Origin: Ferrovibrio terrae_A
GTDB lineage: Bacteria > Pseudomonadota > Alphaproteobacteria > Ferrovibrionales > Ferrovibrionaceae
Assembly (NCBI RefSeq): GCF_943372915.1
Contig: NZ_CALSAN010000022.1
Span: 8,751-72,750 of the forward strand
Length of the DNA stretch: 64,000 nucleotides
Direction: 5' to 3'
Below the pieces are notes generated by a model. It did no database searches. It was not told where the DNA came from and saw nothing but the letters and a program-made list of their open reading frames with translations. The translations under genes were made by a program, and so were the position numbers. Below, piece by piece: positions 51,357-59,284 of the stretch; within the stretch, counting starts at the first letter, position 1, and each line of letters begins with the position of its first letter.

Positions 51357-52409
51357 CTAAAACGCGAAGGACACGCTGAAAGCGCCAAACTGGTCACTGG
51401 CATTCTGGCTTTCATATTCGCGGGTGCGCAGCACATGGGTATAGGCAAGCCGCACGCCATCGACCACCACGGCGAGACCGAACTGTGCGTCGCCGACATA
51501 GTGTTCCTTCCTGGTGCTGCGGCTGTCGACGAAGGTGTTGCCGTCGAGAAAGATGTTATGCGCCACGGCACGGCCATCGACGCCGGCAAACAGATACCAG
51601 CCGAAACCGCCGGGCGCCTTCTCGAAATAGCCCGACCCCGGCAGGCTGGGCTGCACGCGCGGCGGGCCGTAATCAATCGGCAGGTTCTGGCCGAAGCGGA
51701 ACATCATGCCGCTGTTGGCATAGACATAGACGTTGCCCAGTGCCGCACCGGCATGCGGCGTGGCATCAATACCGAAACCACCCGGCAGCTTGAATTCCGG
51801 CGACTGCCAGCTGCGCTGATAGGTGAACTGCAGAGTCGGCTCGTTCTTGAGCTGGGTATCCCAGCCCTGCGCCTCCGGGGAGTCGACAATGGAGTGGATG
51901 AAGTCCTGGGTCTCATGCGCCAGCGATGCCGGGCCGACCACACCGACACTGACCATGAACTGGTCAAGCACCTGGCCGGTGCGCGCCACCATGCCGACCG
52001 AACCATACAGCCAGCCGGCATAGGGCCGATCATTGGCGGGCGGATTGCGCAGCAGCTTGTCAGAGGCCGTGTACATATTCTGGCCGAGCGCATATTCGAT
52101 GCGGATGTCGCTGTGCCATTTCAGCATCGGCACTTCCAGCGCCAGATCGCGCAGCCATTCAGGCTCGCCGCCTTTCGGCGTCAGATAACTGAAGCGGGCG
52201 CCGCTCGTGTAGCGATGGTCGGTGTTGTAGAATAGATCGTTTTCCAGAACGAAACTGAAGGTCCCCACCTGCGGCTCCGCCTGCTTGGCCAGATCGGGCG
52301 GATCGGCCGCATAACTGAGCGGCGCGGCAATCATGACGGCGGCGAAGGCGGCAGCGGGAATTTTCTGGGACATCAACCGGCAGACACTTTTTATGAGGTG
52401 AGGCTTCAT
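51357..52409 (-). CDS. Lipid A deacylase LpxR family protein
   Basis: A 350-residue outer-membrane protein with a signal peptide ending near LSYA and an outer-membrane barrel ending in a C-terminal Phe. It has the LpxR motifs: FVLENDLF (Asn57, Asp58), YNTDHRYTSGARFSY, a later GPASLAHETQDFIH with the His, and RPYAGWLYGS. LpxR removes the 3'-acyloxyacyl group of lipid A and so modifies the outer leaflet. ATG at 52409 is chosen; the first in-frame candidate at 52502 overlaps arfB, and Met at 52373 is another option. Confidence 0.87.
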   Translation of the reverse strand: MKPHLIKSVCRLMSQKIPAAAFAAVMIAAPLSYAADPPDLAKQAEPQVGTFSFVLENDLFYNTDHRYTSGARFSYLTPKGGEPEWLRDLALEVPMLKWHSDIRIEYALGQNMYTASDKLLRNPPANDRPYAGWLYGSVGMVARTGQVLDQFMVSVGVVGPASLAHETQDFIHSIVDSPEAQGWDTQLKNEPTLQFTYQRSWQSPEFKLPGGFGIDATPHAGAALGNVYVYANSGMMFRFGQNLPIDYGPPRVQPSLPGSGYFEKAPGGFGWYLFAGVDGRAVAHNIFLDGNTFVDSRSTRKEHYVGDAQFGLAVVVDGVRLAYTHVLRTREYESQNASDQFGAFSVSFAF

Positions 52410-52454
52410 CAGATGAGGCCAGCCCCTCTTGCCGGGTGAATGTGGCATGAACGG

Positions 52455-52479
52455 GGCAGACATGATGTTTCTGTCTACC
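52455..52479. promoter_or_regulatory. Inverted repeat upstream of lpxR
   Basis: GGCAGACA (52455-52462) and TGTCTACC (52472-52479) are complementary at 7 of 8 positions around a 9-base spacer, about 60 bases before the lpxR start. It is a candidate operator for a dimeric regulator; no regulator is known. Confidence 0.3.
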
Positions 52480-52498
52480 ATGTTTGGCGGCATCGCGC

Positions 52499-52918
52499 TC
52501 AATCCACGCCCGGCCGCGAGCGCATGCTCTTCACCCCGGACCGCTTGGTCTTCGATTCCAGCCGGCGCTTCTTCGAGCCCAGCGTCGGCCGGGTTGCCCG
52601 GCGCGGCTTGGGCACCACGGCGGCGGCCTGGATCAGGGCCACCAGGCGGTCGATCGCATCCTGCCGGTTGCGCTCCTGGCTGCGATGCTGCTGCGCCGTC
52701 ATCACCAGCACGCCATCCAGCGTCAGCCGGCTGCCGGCGAGCTTTTCCAGCCGCGCCCGCACATCGTCGGAAAACGCCTTCGAGCGCCGCACATCGAAGC
52801 GCAGCTGAACTGCCGTCGAGACCTTGTTGACGTTCTGGCCGCCGGGGCCGGAGGCGCGGACGAAACTGATCTCGATCTCGCGCGGATCGAGGCTGATGCG
52901 AGGGGTGACGCGAATCAT
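52499..52918 (-). CDS. arfB: Peptidyl-tRNA hydrolase ArfB, ribosome rescue factor
   Basis: A 139-residue ArfB. GGQ is at residues 26-28 in RASGPGGQNVNKVS, the release-factor-type peptidyl-tRNA hydrolysis loop. A basic C-terminal tail (residues 105-139, with SKKRRLESKTKRSGVKSMRSRP) enters the empty mRNA channel of stalled ribosomes. ATG 52918 fits the family exactly; a much longer open frame upstream is not coding. The domain order and length are typical. Confidence 0.95.
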   Translation of the reverse strand: MIRVTPRISLDPREIEISFVRASGPGGQNVNKVSTAVQLRFDVRRSKAFSDDVRARLEKLAGSRLTLDGVLVMTAQQHRSQERNRQDAIDRLVALIQAAAVVPKPRRATRPTLGSKKRRLESKTKRSGVKSMRSRPGVD

Positions 52919-53126
52919 GGCGGGCACCCTAGCTGGCCCCTGCCCCCTTGCCCAGCAAAGCCGGCTGAACTGCCCACAGAACATGGAGCGAATGATATTA
53001 GCGCCTTGCCTTGGCTGCGGAAACCACAAAGAACATAATAGCAACATTTTGCCTTGCCCGCAAGCTGGCTTTCCCGACCGTCCGCCAGCAAGATGCGGAC
53101 AGTCCGTTGCTGAAGAAACGAGCCCG

Positions 53127-53717
53127 ATGAAAACCGTCCTGCATGTCGGCTGCGGCCCGCGCCATGCCAGCCCCCTGCATGCCACCTTCCGTACGCCCGA
53201 CTGGCGCGAGCTGCGCCTCGATATCGACCCGGATGTGCAGCCCGATATCGTCGGCAGCATGACCGACATGCATGTGGTGCCCACCGCATCGGTGGATGCG
53301 CTGTGGTCGTCGCACAATATCGAACATCTGGAAGCCCATGATGTGGCCACCGCGCTGGCCGAATTCCGCCGCGTGCTGAAGCCCGGCGGCTTTGCCCTGA
53401 TCGTGACGCCCGACATCCAGGAAGTCTGCCGCCATGTCGCCGAAGGCAAACTGGAAGACACGCTCTACACCGTACCGGCCGGGCCGATTGCCGCCATCGA
53501 CATCCTCTATGGCTGGCGCCGCGAACTGGCCAACGGCAAGACCTATATGGCGCACCGCACCGGCTTCACCCGCGATACGCTGAAGGCCAAGCTGAACGCC
53601 GCGGGCTTCGGCCTGGTGGCCGTGCAGGCCAACCAGAAGGCGCTGGAACTGATGGCAATTGCCTTTGGCACGGCGCCGGATCAGGCCAGCCTGCAGGCGG
53701 TGCTGAAATCGCTGTAG
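53127..53717 (+). CDS. SAM-dependent methyltransferase (class I)
   Basis: A 196-residue class I methyltransferase. The SAM-binding loop is VLHVGCGPR, the acidic residue is in ELRLDIDPD, and DALWSSHNIEHLEAHDVATALAEFRRVLKPGGFALI carries the motif IV/V region of the Methyltransf_11 type. The C-terminal part (YMAHRTGFTRDTLKAKLNAAGFG) completes the fold. The substrate is not told. It is next to arfB on the opposite strand and convergent with the HTH protein gene, with a 3-base gap. Confidence 0.85.
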   Translation: MKTVLHVGCGPRHASPLHATFRTPDWRELRLDIDPDVQPDIVGSMTDMHVVPTASVDALWSSHNIEHLEAHDVATALAEFRRVLKPGGFALIVTPDIQEVCRHVAEGKLEDTLYTVPAGPIAAIDILYGWRRELANGKTYMAHRTGFTRDTLKAKLNAAGFGLVAVQANQKALELMAIAFGTAPDQASLQAVLKSL

Positions 53718-53720
53718 CGA

Positions 53721-54539
53721 TCAGGCCTTGCGCAGGAACTCGCGCAGATCCTCGTAGATTCGCTTGCTCATGGCATCGGCGCCATTCAGCATCAGGCCGA
53801 GCTGGGTGCGGTTGACGCCCAGCTGCTGGGCCAGGTCGTCCATGGTCATTTTCGATTCCGCGCAGGCCTCGGCCACCGCCTGCACCGACATGCCCTCGGC
53901 ATAATAGCGGCCATAGACCACCTTGACCTTGAACTCGATGGGCTTGCGCTTCTGCAGCGGGCTGGCGACTTCGCTGGGCGAGCGCAGGCGCAGCGGTGGC
54001 TGTGGCACCGGGTCTTCGCTGCTGTGCTGCATCGCCTCGGCCAGCAGGTCGGGCAGCGACTGGCTCTTGCCAATCGTGTTGTCGAGCAGGCGGCGGACGG
54101 TGTCGATCAGCTCGGTTTCGATTTTCGGCAGTGTGTGCGCCTCGCCGAAGCAGTCGTAATAGCTGCTGATCTCGCCCAGCCGGTCGCGACGACGGGTGAG
54201 GAAATCGCGCGCGCCCAGTGGCACGCTGCGACCATGCTCGCCGATCCGCACGATGAAAATACGGGTGGCGTTGACCTCGACGATGCAGACCTGCCAGCGC
54301 AGATTGACCAGGTTATGCGCCAGCTTCTCGCGGCGGCCATGCTCAAACTGCGGCAACTGGCCTTCGACCAGATCGACCAGCACATAGAACTTGTCGATTT
54401 CGTCGATGTATTTGCGGAAGCTGTCGAAACTGGCCGCGAAAGAGTCCGGCTCGGCAATGCGGCGAATAATCGACACGCCCTGCAGCTCCGCTTTGTTGAG
54501 CAGGTCGTTGAGCTGGGCGAGTGTGGTCTGGCCGGCCAT
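53721..54539 (-). CDS. Protein with C-terminal XRE-like HTH
   Basis: A 272-residue protein. The last 60 residues contain an XRE-like helix-turn-helix (ESKMTMDDLAQQLGVNRTQLGLMLNG), so it may bind DNA. Residues 10-130 hold a conserved-looking module (DKFYVLVDLVEGQLPQFEHGRREKLAHNLVNLRWQVCIVEVNATRIFIVRIGEHG) of alternating helices and strands, unrecognised. Residues about 150-200 form a polar linker. The ATG at 54539 is the first good start; the longer open frame to 54695 adds a Pro/Arg-rich stretch. A sensory input domain joined to an HTH output is the likely design. Confidence 0.65.
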   Translation of the reverse strand: MAGQTTLAQLNDLLNKAELQGVSIIRRIAEPDSFAASFDSFRKYIDEIDKFYVLVDLVEGQLPQFEHGRREKLAHNLVNLRWQVCIVEVNATRIFIVRIGEHGRSVPLGARDFLTRRRDRLGEISSYYDCFGEAHTLPKIETELIDTVRRLLDNTIGKSQSLPDLLAEAMQHSSEDPVPQPPLRLRSPSEVASPLQKRKPIEFKVKVVYGRYYAEGMSVQAVAEACAESKMTMDDLAQQLGVNRTQLGLMLNGADAMSKRIYEDLREFLRKA

Positions 54540-54650
54540 GATCTTTGTAGGGATTATATCGCCGGGACTTCGCTCCCGGCAATCTGGAATAGTTTTCAAA
54601 ATGGTGGCGTCGTTGCCGGGAAGACGCCCCAAAGGCCAGCGGCCGTTGCC

Positions 54651-54687
54651 CTGCCGGGCACCCACGGCTGCGGGTACAACCCGGCAG
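54651..54687. repeat. Inverted repeat in the divergent intergenic region
   Basis: CTGCCGGG (54651-54658) and CCCGGCAG (54680-54687) are perfectly inverted over a 21-base loop. It lies between the HTH gene and the promoter at 54701. It could be an operator for the HTH protein. Confidence 0.35.
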
Positions 54688-54700
54688 GCCGGCATACAGT

Positions 54701-54730
54701 TTCAGAGGGATTCATATGTCGACCTATAAT
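54701..54730 (+). promoter_or_regulatory. Sigma-70 promoter ahead of the PAS protein gene
   Basis: TTCAGA (54701-54706) and a perfect TATAAT (54725-54730) are spaced by 18 bases. The start point would be near 54737, giving a 68-base leader to the TTG start at 54805. Confidence 0.55.
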
Positions 54731-54804
54731 CGCTTTCATTGCCGGGGTGATGGCGCAGCGATAGACTGCAATCAACATAATCATAATGTGCATGGGAAAC
54801 GCCG

Positions 54805-55329
54805 TTGCAGTCACGACTGAAAGGCGAACTGAACCCGCAGTTGGATGATGCGCCGGAACTGCGCGCCCTGCTGGAATACTGGCGCGAAAAGTCTCCGCCC
54901 GACGGCATTCCGAACCGCAGCGCCATCGACCCCGCCGAACTCAAGCCGCATCTGGGTTCACTGTTCATTGTCGAACCCCTGCCCGGCGAGGAGGATTTCC
55001 GCTATCGCCTGATCGGCGCCGACATCACGGCGATCAATGGCCAGGAATTCACCGGCAGCACGGTAAGGCAGCTGATGCATGGCCTCTCAAAAGTCGACGC
55101 CGACGCGGTGATCAACGCCTATCAGATCGTGGTGCGCAAGCGCACCATCCTGCGCGCGCGTGGCACGCTGATCTGGGCGCAGAAGGACTATCTGGAATTC
55201 GACTCCCTGCATCTGCCGATCCGCGCGCCCGACGACACCGCGACCTGGCTGCTGGGCAAGATGACGGTGCTGAAAATGTCCTTCGCCACCGGCATCGCGC
55301 CCAGCCTGCAGGGTCGCGGCGCGGCCTAG
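54805..55329 (+). CDS. PAS domain protein (PAS_5/DUF1457-like)
   Basis: A 174-residue protein resembling the PAS_5 family of short alphaproteobacterial PAS proteins. It shows LRALLEYWREKSPPDGIPNRSAIDPAELKPHLGSLFIVEPL and FRYRLIGADITAINGQEFTGSTVRQLM, the typical start of these domains. The only in-frame start near the front is a TTG (54805), since an upstream in-frame stop lies at 54784. Members are single-domain sensors, some linked to attachment or stalk length. It has no partner gene, and the ligand is unknown. Confidence 0.8.
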   Translation: MQSRLKGELNPQLDDAPELRALLEYWREKSPPDGIPNRSAIDPAELKPHLGSLFIVEPLPGEEDFRYRLIGADITAINGQEFTGSTVRQLMHGLSKVDADAVINAYQIVVRKRTILRARGTLIWAQKDYLEFDSLHLPIRAPDDTATWLLGKMTVLKMSFATGIAPSLQGRGAA

Positions 55330-55348
55330 GCCGACGGCAGGCAGCCGT

Positions 55349-55786
55349 TCAGACGCCGATATCCTCGTTCCACAATTGCGGCTTTGCAGCAACGAAATCG
55401 CGCATCAGGCCGATGCAGGTGGCATCCTGCAATACATCGACGGCGACACCGCGGCTGCGCAGCAGGTCTTCCTCACCCATGAAGGTGCGATTCTCGCCGA
55501 CGATCAGCTTCGGGATGCCGTAGAGCAGGATGGCGCCACTGCACATCGCGCAGGGCGACAGCGTGGTGTAGAGCGTGGCAGCGCGATAGACGCTGGCCGG
55601 CTGGCGTCCGGCATGCTCGAAGGCATCCATCTCGCCATGCAGGATGGCGCTGCCCTGCTGCACCCGGCGGTTATGACCGCGACCGATGATGCGGCCCTGA
55701 TGCACGATCACCGAACCGATCGGAATACCGCCCTCGGCCAGCCCGGCACGGGCCTCGTCGATGGCTGCCTGCATGAAGGGGTCCAT
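55349..55786 (-). CDS. Cytosine deaminase, FCY1-like (nucleoside/cytosine deaminase family)
   Basis: A 145-residue zinc deaminase. Zinc ligands and proton shuttle are His50-x-Glu52 (HGE) and Cys79, Cys82 (SPCAMC). The match to yeast cytosine deaminase is striking: LYTTLSPC, SGAILLYGIP, the GEN after the next strand, and the C-terminal LWNEDIG, where Trp and Asp close the active site in FCY1. So cytosine (or a pyrimidine base analogue) is a likelier substrate than tRNA adenosine. ATG 55786 is the fitting start. It is an orphan between a PAS gene and a DUF6134-like gene. Confidence 0.82.
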   Translation of the reverse strand: MDPFMQAAIDEARAGLAEGGIPIGSVIVHQGRIIGRGHNRRVQQGSAILHGEMDAFEHAGRQPASVYRAATLYTTLSPCAMCSGAILLYGIPKLIVGENRTFMGEEDLLRSRGVAVDVLQDATCIGLMRDFVAAKPQLWNEDIGV

Positions 55787-56123
55787 ACGCGCTCCCCATG
55801 ATGAAAGGCCCGACGATACCTTCGGGCACCGGCTTGCGTGACGGCAGAGTATTCCGGACCGGCCCGATGCAGGCAACCCTGAGGGTTGCCCCCGCGTTGT
55901 CGCAATAGCGCTACCGGAGCACGGTCACGCATGGCACAAGCTTTGTCCATCGCTGTGACTGGTATTGTGATAGGCTGCGGTCCAACCAAAGACAAATCAG
56001 AGGTTTTTGCCGCTGCGCAGCCGCGAACCGGTGATCCATTCGGATCACTGGCGATACGATATCCCAGCCAGGGTGGTGTACGAAACGATGAGATTCGTCG
56101 GACGCAAGCCTGCCCATTGCATC
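55787..56123. other. 337-bp non-coding region with two hairpins
   Basis: Between the cytosine deaminase gene and the DUF6134-like gene (read apart from each other) I see no gene. It holds two perfect short hairpins: GGCAACCC/GGGTTGCC at 55872-55890 (3-base loop), and GTGATCC/GGATCAC at 56031-56048 (4-base loop). A weak promoter candidate for the plus strand is TTGTCC (55943-55948), 17 bases, TGTGAT (55966-55971). Confidence 0.4.
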
Positions 56124-56813
56124 ATGCAGGACCGGACAGTCCTATCCCGTCGCGCCGTTCTGATGGGCGGATGCGGCGCAGCCGCGAGCTGCCTGTTGCC
56201 CCGCATGGCCCCTGCGGCGACCGCCATCGTTCTGCCACTGGCGTCCGACCAAAGACAGTTCTCGGTGTTTTACAAAGGCACCCGGATCGGTGCCCATACG
56301 ATCCTGTATTCATCGGCAACCGACGAAACCCTGGTCAGCACCAGGATAAACCTGCTGGTCAAGGCGGCCTTCTTCACGGTCTTCCGATTCAGCCACAGTT
56401 CGACCGAAACCTGGCGCGCCGGTCAACTGATCAGCCTGAACAGCGAAACCCTCGAACATGGCGAAATTCTCCGCGTCGATGGCACGGCGACGCCGCAGGG
56501 CTTTCGCGTGGTGAGCAAGGGTGGGCCATTCATTGCCCCGGCGGCGACCCTGACCTCAAACAGCCTGTGGACTCCCGCCGTGCTGGAACAGACCACGCTG
56601 GTCGATGCCCAATACGGCGGCATCATCGGCGTAAGCGCCCGCAAATTCGCCGACGAGCAGATCATGATCGGCGGCCGGCAGATTGCCGTGACGCGCTATA
56701 CGCTGATCACGCCCTATCTGGCCGGCAGCATCTGGTACGACGAGAAAAACCTGTGGGTCCGCGGCGAGTTCGAACGCGACGGATCACATATCCAGTATCA
56801 GCTGGACCTGTGA
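56124..56813 (+). CDS. Exported protein, DUF6134-like
   Basis: A 229-residue exported protein with a twin-arginine-like signal (LSRRAVLMGG) followed by a hydrophobic stretch and a cleavage region around APAATA. The mature part is beta-rich, with QFSVFYKGTRIGAHTILYS, TRINLLVKAAFFTVFRFSHSSTETW, and TRYTLITPYLAGSIWYDEKN. It resembles the DUF6134 family of secreted proteins of unknown role. ATG 56124 puts the signal at the very start; ATG 56088 (28 residues longer including other Met) is an alternative. It is followed 8 bases later by the TAXI lipoprotein gene and may be co-transcribed with it. Confidence 0.75.
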   Translation: MQDRTVLSRRAVLMGGCGAAASCLLPRMAPAATAIVLPLASDQRQFSVFYKGTRIGAHTILYSSATDETLVSTRINLLVKAAFFTVFRFSHSSTETWRAGQLISLNSETLEHGEILRVDGTATPQGFRVVSKGGPFIAPAATLTSNSLWTPAVLEQTTLVDAQYGGIIGVSARKFADEQIMIGGRQIAVTRYTLITPYLAGSIWYDEKNLWVRGEFERDGSHIQYQLDL

Positions 56814-56820
56814 GGGACCG

Positions 56821-57831
56821 ATGCGACAACCCAGGGAGCGCGCGGTGATGATGTTCAGAAACCCGTTCCGGCTTGCCGTCATTATCCTGGCGGGTGCCGT
56901 TGCCGGCTGCGCGGCCGTGTCCGTTGTGCTCGCCCCTCCGCCGGTCACGCTCGCCACCGGTACGCCGGGTGGCATCTACCATCCGGTCGGCAATGCGATC
57001 TGCCGCATGTTCAATCTGCCGGACTCCCAGCAGACGACGCGCTGCCTGGCGGTGAGTTCCGAGGGATCGGTGGCGAATATCGGGCGGATCGAAAACCGCA
57101 AGGCCGCCTTCGGGCTGTCGCAGACCGACATTGCCTATGCGGCCTATCATGGCGAGGGGCCGTTTGCCGCCGCTGGCCCCGATCCGAAGCTGCGCATGCT
57201 GATCGCGCTCTATCCGGAAGCCTTTACCGCCATCGTGCGCGCCGATACCGGCATTCGCGACTTCGAAGACCTGCATGGCCGGCGCATCGGCATCGGCAAG
57301 AGCGGTGCCGGGTATGGCTTCACCCGCGATGTCGTGCTCGGCTTTTACCGCCAGTCGATCCCCAATCCCGAGCATGCGCTGGAATTCGGGCCGGCCGAGC
57401 AGAATCCGGCGCTGTGCAACAACCTCGTCGATGCGATCATTTTCCAGGCCGGACATCCCAACGGGCTGACCCAGGAGGCCACGACCGGCTGCCCGGCCAG
57501 ACTGGTGCGCGTGGCCGGCCCACCGATCGACCGGCTGCTGGCCGCGCATGCCTTTTACACCGCCACCGTCATCCCCGGCGGCATGTATGCCGGCAATCCC
57601 GAGGATGTGCAGACCATTGGCACCCGCGCCATCCTGATCACCACCAGCAGCCAGCCTGACCGGCTGGCCTATGCCATGGTGAAGGCGGTGTTCGAGCATT
57701 TCGAGGATTTCAGGCGCCTGCATCCCGCGCTGGCGACCCTGGCGATCAAGGATATGGTGCCGAGTGAAGCCGTGATCCCGATCCATCCGGGTGCCCTGGC
57801 CTATTACCGCGAGGCCGGGCTGGTGCGTTGA
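56821..57831 (+). CDS. TAXI-family TRAP solute-binding lipoprotein
   Basis: A 336-residue TAXI-type binding protein. The signal ends in a lipobox VAGC (Cys30), so it is probably lipid-anchored. It carries the family motif LATGTPGGIYHPVGNAIC, SEGSVANIGRIENRKAAFGLSQTDIAYAA, and RRIGIGKSGAGYGFT. TAXI proteins capture glutamate or other carboxylates for fused TRAP membrane subunits. No TRAP permease of the TAXI type is nearby. It ends 53 bases before the convergent hlyD-type gene. Confidence 0.88.
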   Translation: MRQPRERAVMMFRNPFRLAVIILAGAVAGCAAVSVVLAPPPVTLATGTPGGIYHPVGNAICRMFNLPDSQQTTRCLAVSSEGSVANIGRIENRKAAFGLSQTDIAYAAYHGEGPFAAAGPDPKLRMLIALYPEAFTAIVRADTGIRDFEDLHGRRIGIGKSGAGYGFTRDVVLGFYRQSIPNPEHALEFGPAEQNPALCNNLVDAIIFQAGHPNGLTQEATTGCPARLVRVAGPPIDRLLAAHAFYTATVIPGGMYAGNPEDVQTIGTRAILITTSSQPDRLAYAMVKAVFEHFEDFRRLHPALATLAIKDMVPSEAVIPIHPGALAYYREAGLVR

Positions 57832-57883
57832 GCACCGCACACCTTGATGATTCTGAACGTCGCCTATGCACTTGTTCTACGAG

Positions 57884-59284
57884 TCACCGCTCACGCAAAC
57901 TATCGTGACGATAGCGCGCAATGGGAGAAATCAAATAGTCGATCATTCGCCGACGATCAGTTTTGATCTCTGCGCTGATCGCCATGCCAGCCCCAAGATC
58001 CATCCTGCGACCTTCCACATCGATATAGCTGCGATCCAGCGCCACCCGCATTGGGAAGACCAAGCCTAGCTTCTCATCCTTTATGGCATCCCGGGACACC
58101 GAGATGACGCGGCCCGGCAAGGTGCCGTACTTGGTGAACAGAAATGTCTCAAGCTTCAATTCAACTTCCTGGCCGGGCACGATGAAACCGATATCCCGAT
58201 TCATCACCATCGCCTCGACTTCGATCTCCGCCTGGTCTGGCACAATGGCCATGACGGCCTGGGCAGGCGTCACCACGCCGCCCAGCGTATGCAACGCCAG
58301 CTGCTGCACAACACCATCAATGGGCGCAAGCAGCGTCTGCATCCCCTGACGCTGTTCAGCCTTGAGCAATTCTTCTTCGATAGAAGACACCTTACGCTCG
58401 GCTTCGGTTCTCTGCGTCAATATTGTCTTCGCATATTCGGATTCAGCCTGCCGGCGCTGCCTCTGCAATGTGAGAAGACCCGCGACGACTTCATCGCGAC
58501 GATGCTGCAACGCGCGGGACTCGTTATTCATCTCAACCAGCTGTTGTTGCAACTCCAGGGACAGGAGTCTGGACCCATAACCCTGCTCGGCCAGGTGGGC
58601 GCGTGCAGCAGCACGCTCACTCAACAGCGGTAATGCCTGCTGATTTTTGAGGATGGCCGATTCCACACCTTTTCGTTCAGAAAGCTTCCTCTCATACTCG
58701 GCATCCAGTGCTGCCAGCCTCGACAGGTGCTCGTCCACTTGCATCAGCAGCAAGGCGCGATGCATAGCAACCAGATTGGCCGGAACGCCAATTGGGGGTT
58801 TATAATGGGCGAGAGCCTTGTCCGGGAACATCGCCGCATCCAGGCGCGCCATTTCGATTTTTGCAGACACAAGCTCAGAGACCAGCCGGCGCACATCAGC
58901 CCCCGTGGCTGTAAGATCCAGTTCGATCAGCACGTCGCCGGCATTCACGCGCTTGCCGTCATGGACGTGGATGGCCCGGACCACTCCCGTTTCAAGCGGC
59001 TGGATGACCTTGGTTTTTCCCGCCGGGACCGTCTTGCCTTCCGCCACCGCCACGACGTCAAGCTCACCGATGAATGACCAGGCCAGACCAATGACAAGCA
59101 TGGCAGTCACGGTCCAGAACAATACGCGCACCGTCGGCGAGACCGGCGTCTCCAGCACTTCAATGGCGGCAGGCATGAACTCGATGTCGTCCAGTTGCCG
59201 CTTTGGCTGCGGCCCGACGGCCCGCTCATTGGCCAGGGCCGCCCGCGTGACTGCGAATGCGCGCCGCACCCCTTCAAACAGCAT
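57884..59284 (-). CDS. Type I secretion periplasmic adaptor (HlyD family)
   Basis: A 466-residue membrane fusion protein. A cytoplasmic N-terminus (residues 1-55), one membrane helix (VLFWTVTAMLVIGLAWSFIG, about 57-76), a lipoyl-like hairpin (EGKTVPAGKTKVIQPLETGVVRAIHVHDGKRVNAGDVLIELD), a long coiled coil (about 150-310), and a C-terminal beta domain with the returning lipoyl part (TLLAPIDGVVQQLALHTLGGVVTPAQAVMAIVP). It links the ABC exporter to an outer-membrane TolC. Its start overlaps the ABC gene's stop by 11 bases. Confidence 0.93.
   Translation of the reverse strand: MLFEGVRRAFAVTRAALANERAVGPQPKRQLDDIEFMPAAIEVLETPVSPTVRVLFWTVTAMLVIGLAWSFIGELDVVAVAEGKTVPAGKTKVIQPLETGVVRAIHVHDGKRVNAGDVLIELDLTATGADVRRLVSELVSAKIEMARLDAAMFPDKALAHYKPPIGVPANLVAMHRALLLMQVDEHLSRLAALDAEYERKLSERKGVESAILKNQQALPLLSERAAARAHLAEQGYGSRLLSLELQQQLVEMNNESRALQHRRDEVVAGLLTLQRQRRQAESEYAKTILTQRTEAERKVSSIEEELLKAEQRQGMQTLLAPIDGVVQQLALHTLGGVVTPAQAVMAIVPDQAEIEVEAMVMNRDIGFIVPGQEVELKLETFLFTKYGTLPGRVISVSRDAIKDEKLGLVFPMRVALDRSYIDVEGRRMDLGAGMAISAEIKTDRRRMIDYLISPIARYRHDSLRER

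Noticed and set aside
52919..53461. N-terminal extension of the arfB frame
   Set aside because: ArfB family length and the GGQ position fit only the ATG at 52918; the extension is antisense to the methyltransferase gene.
55931..56848. An apparent lipoprotein start (MAQALSIAVTGIVIGC) in a frame running into the DUF6134-like gene
   Set aside because: The rest of the frame is a shadow of the following gene, without a ribosome-binding site; the lipobox is probably chance.
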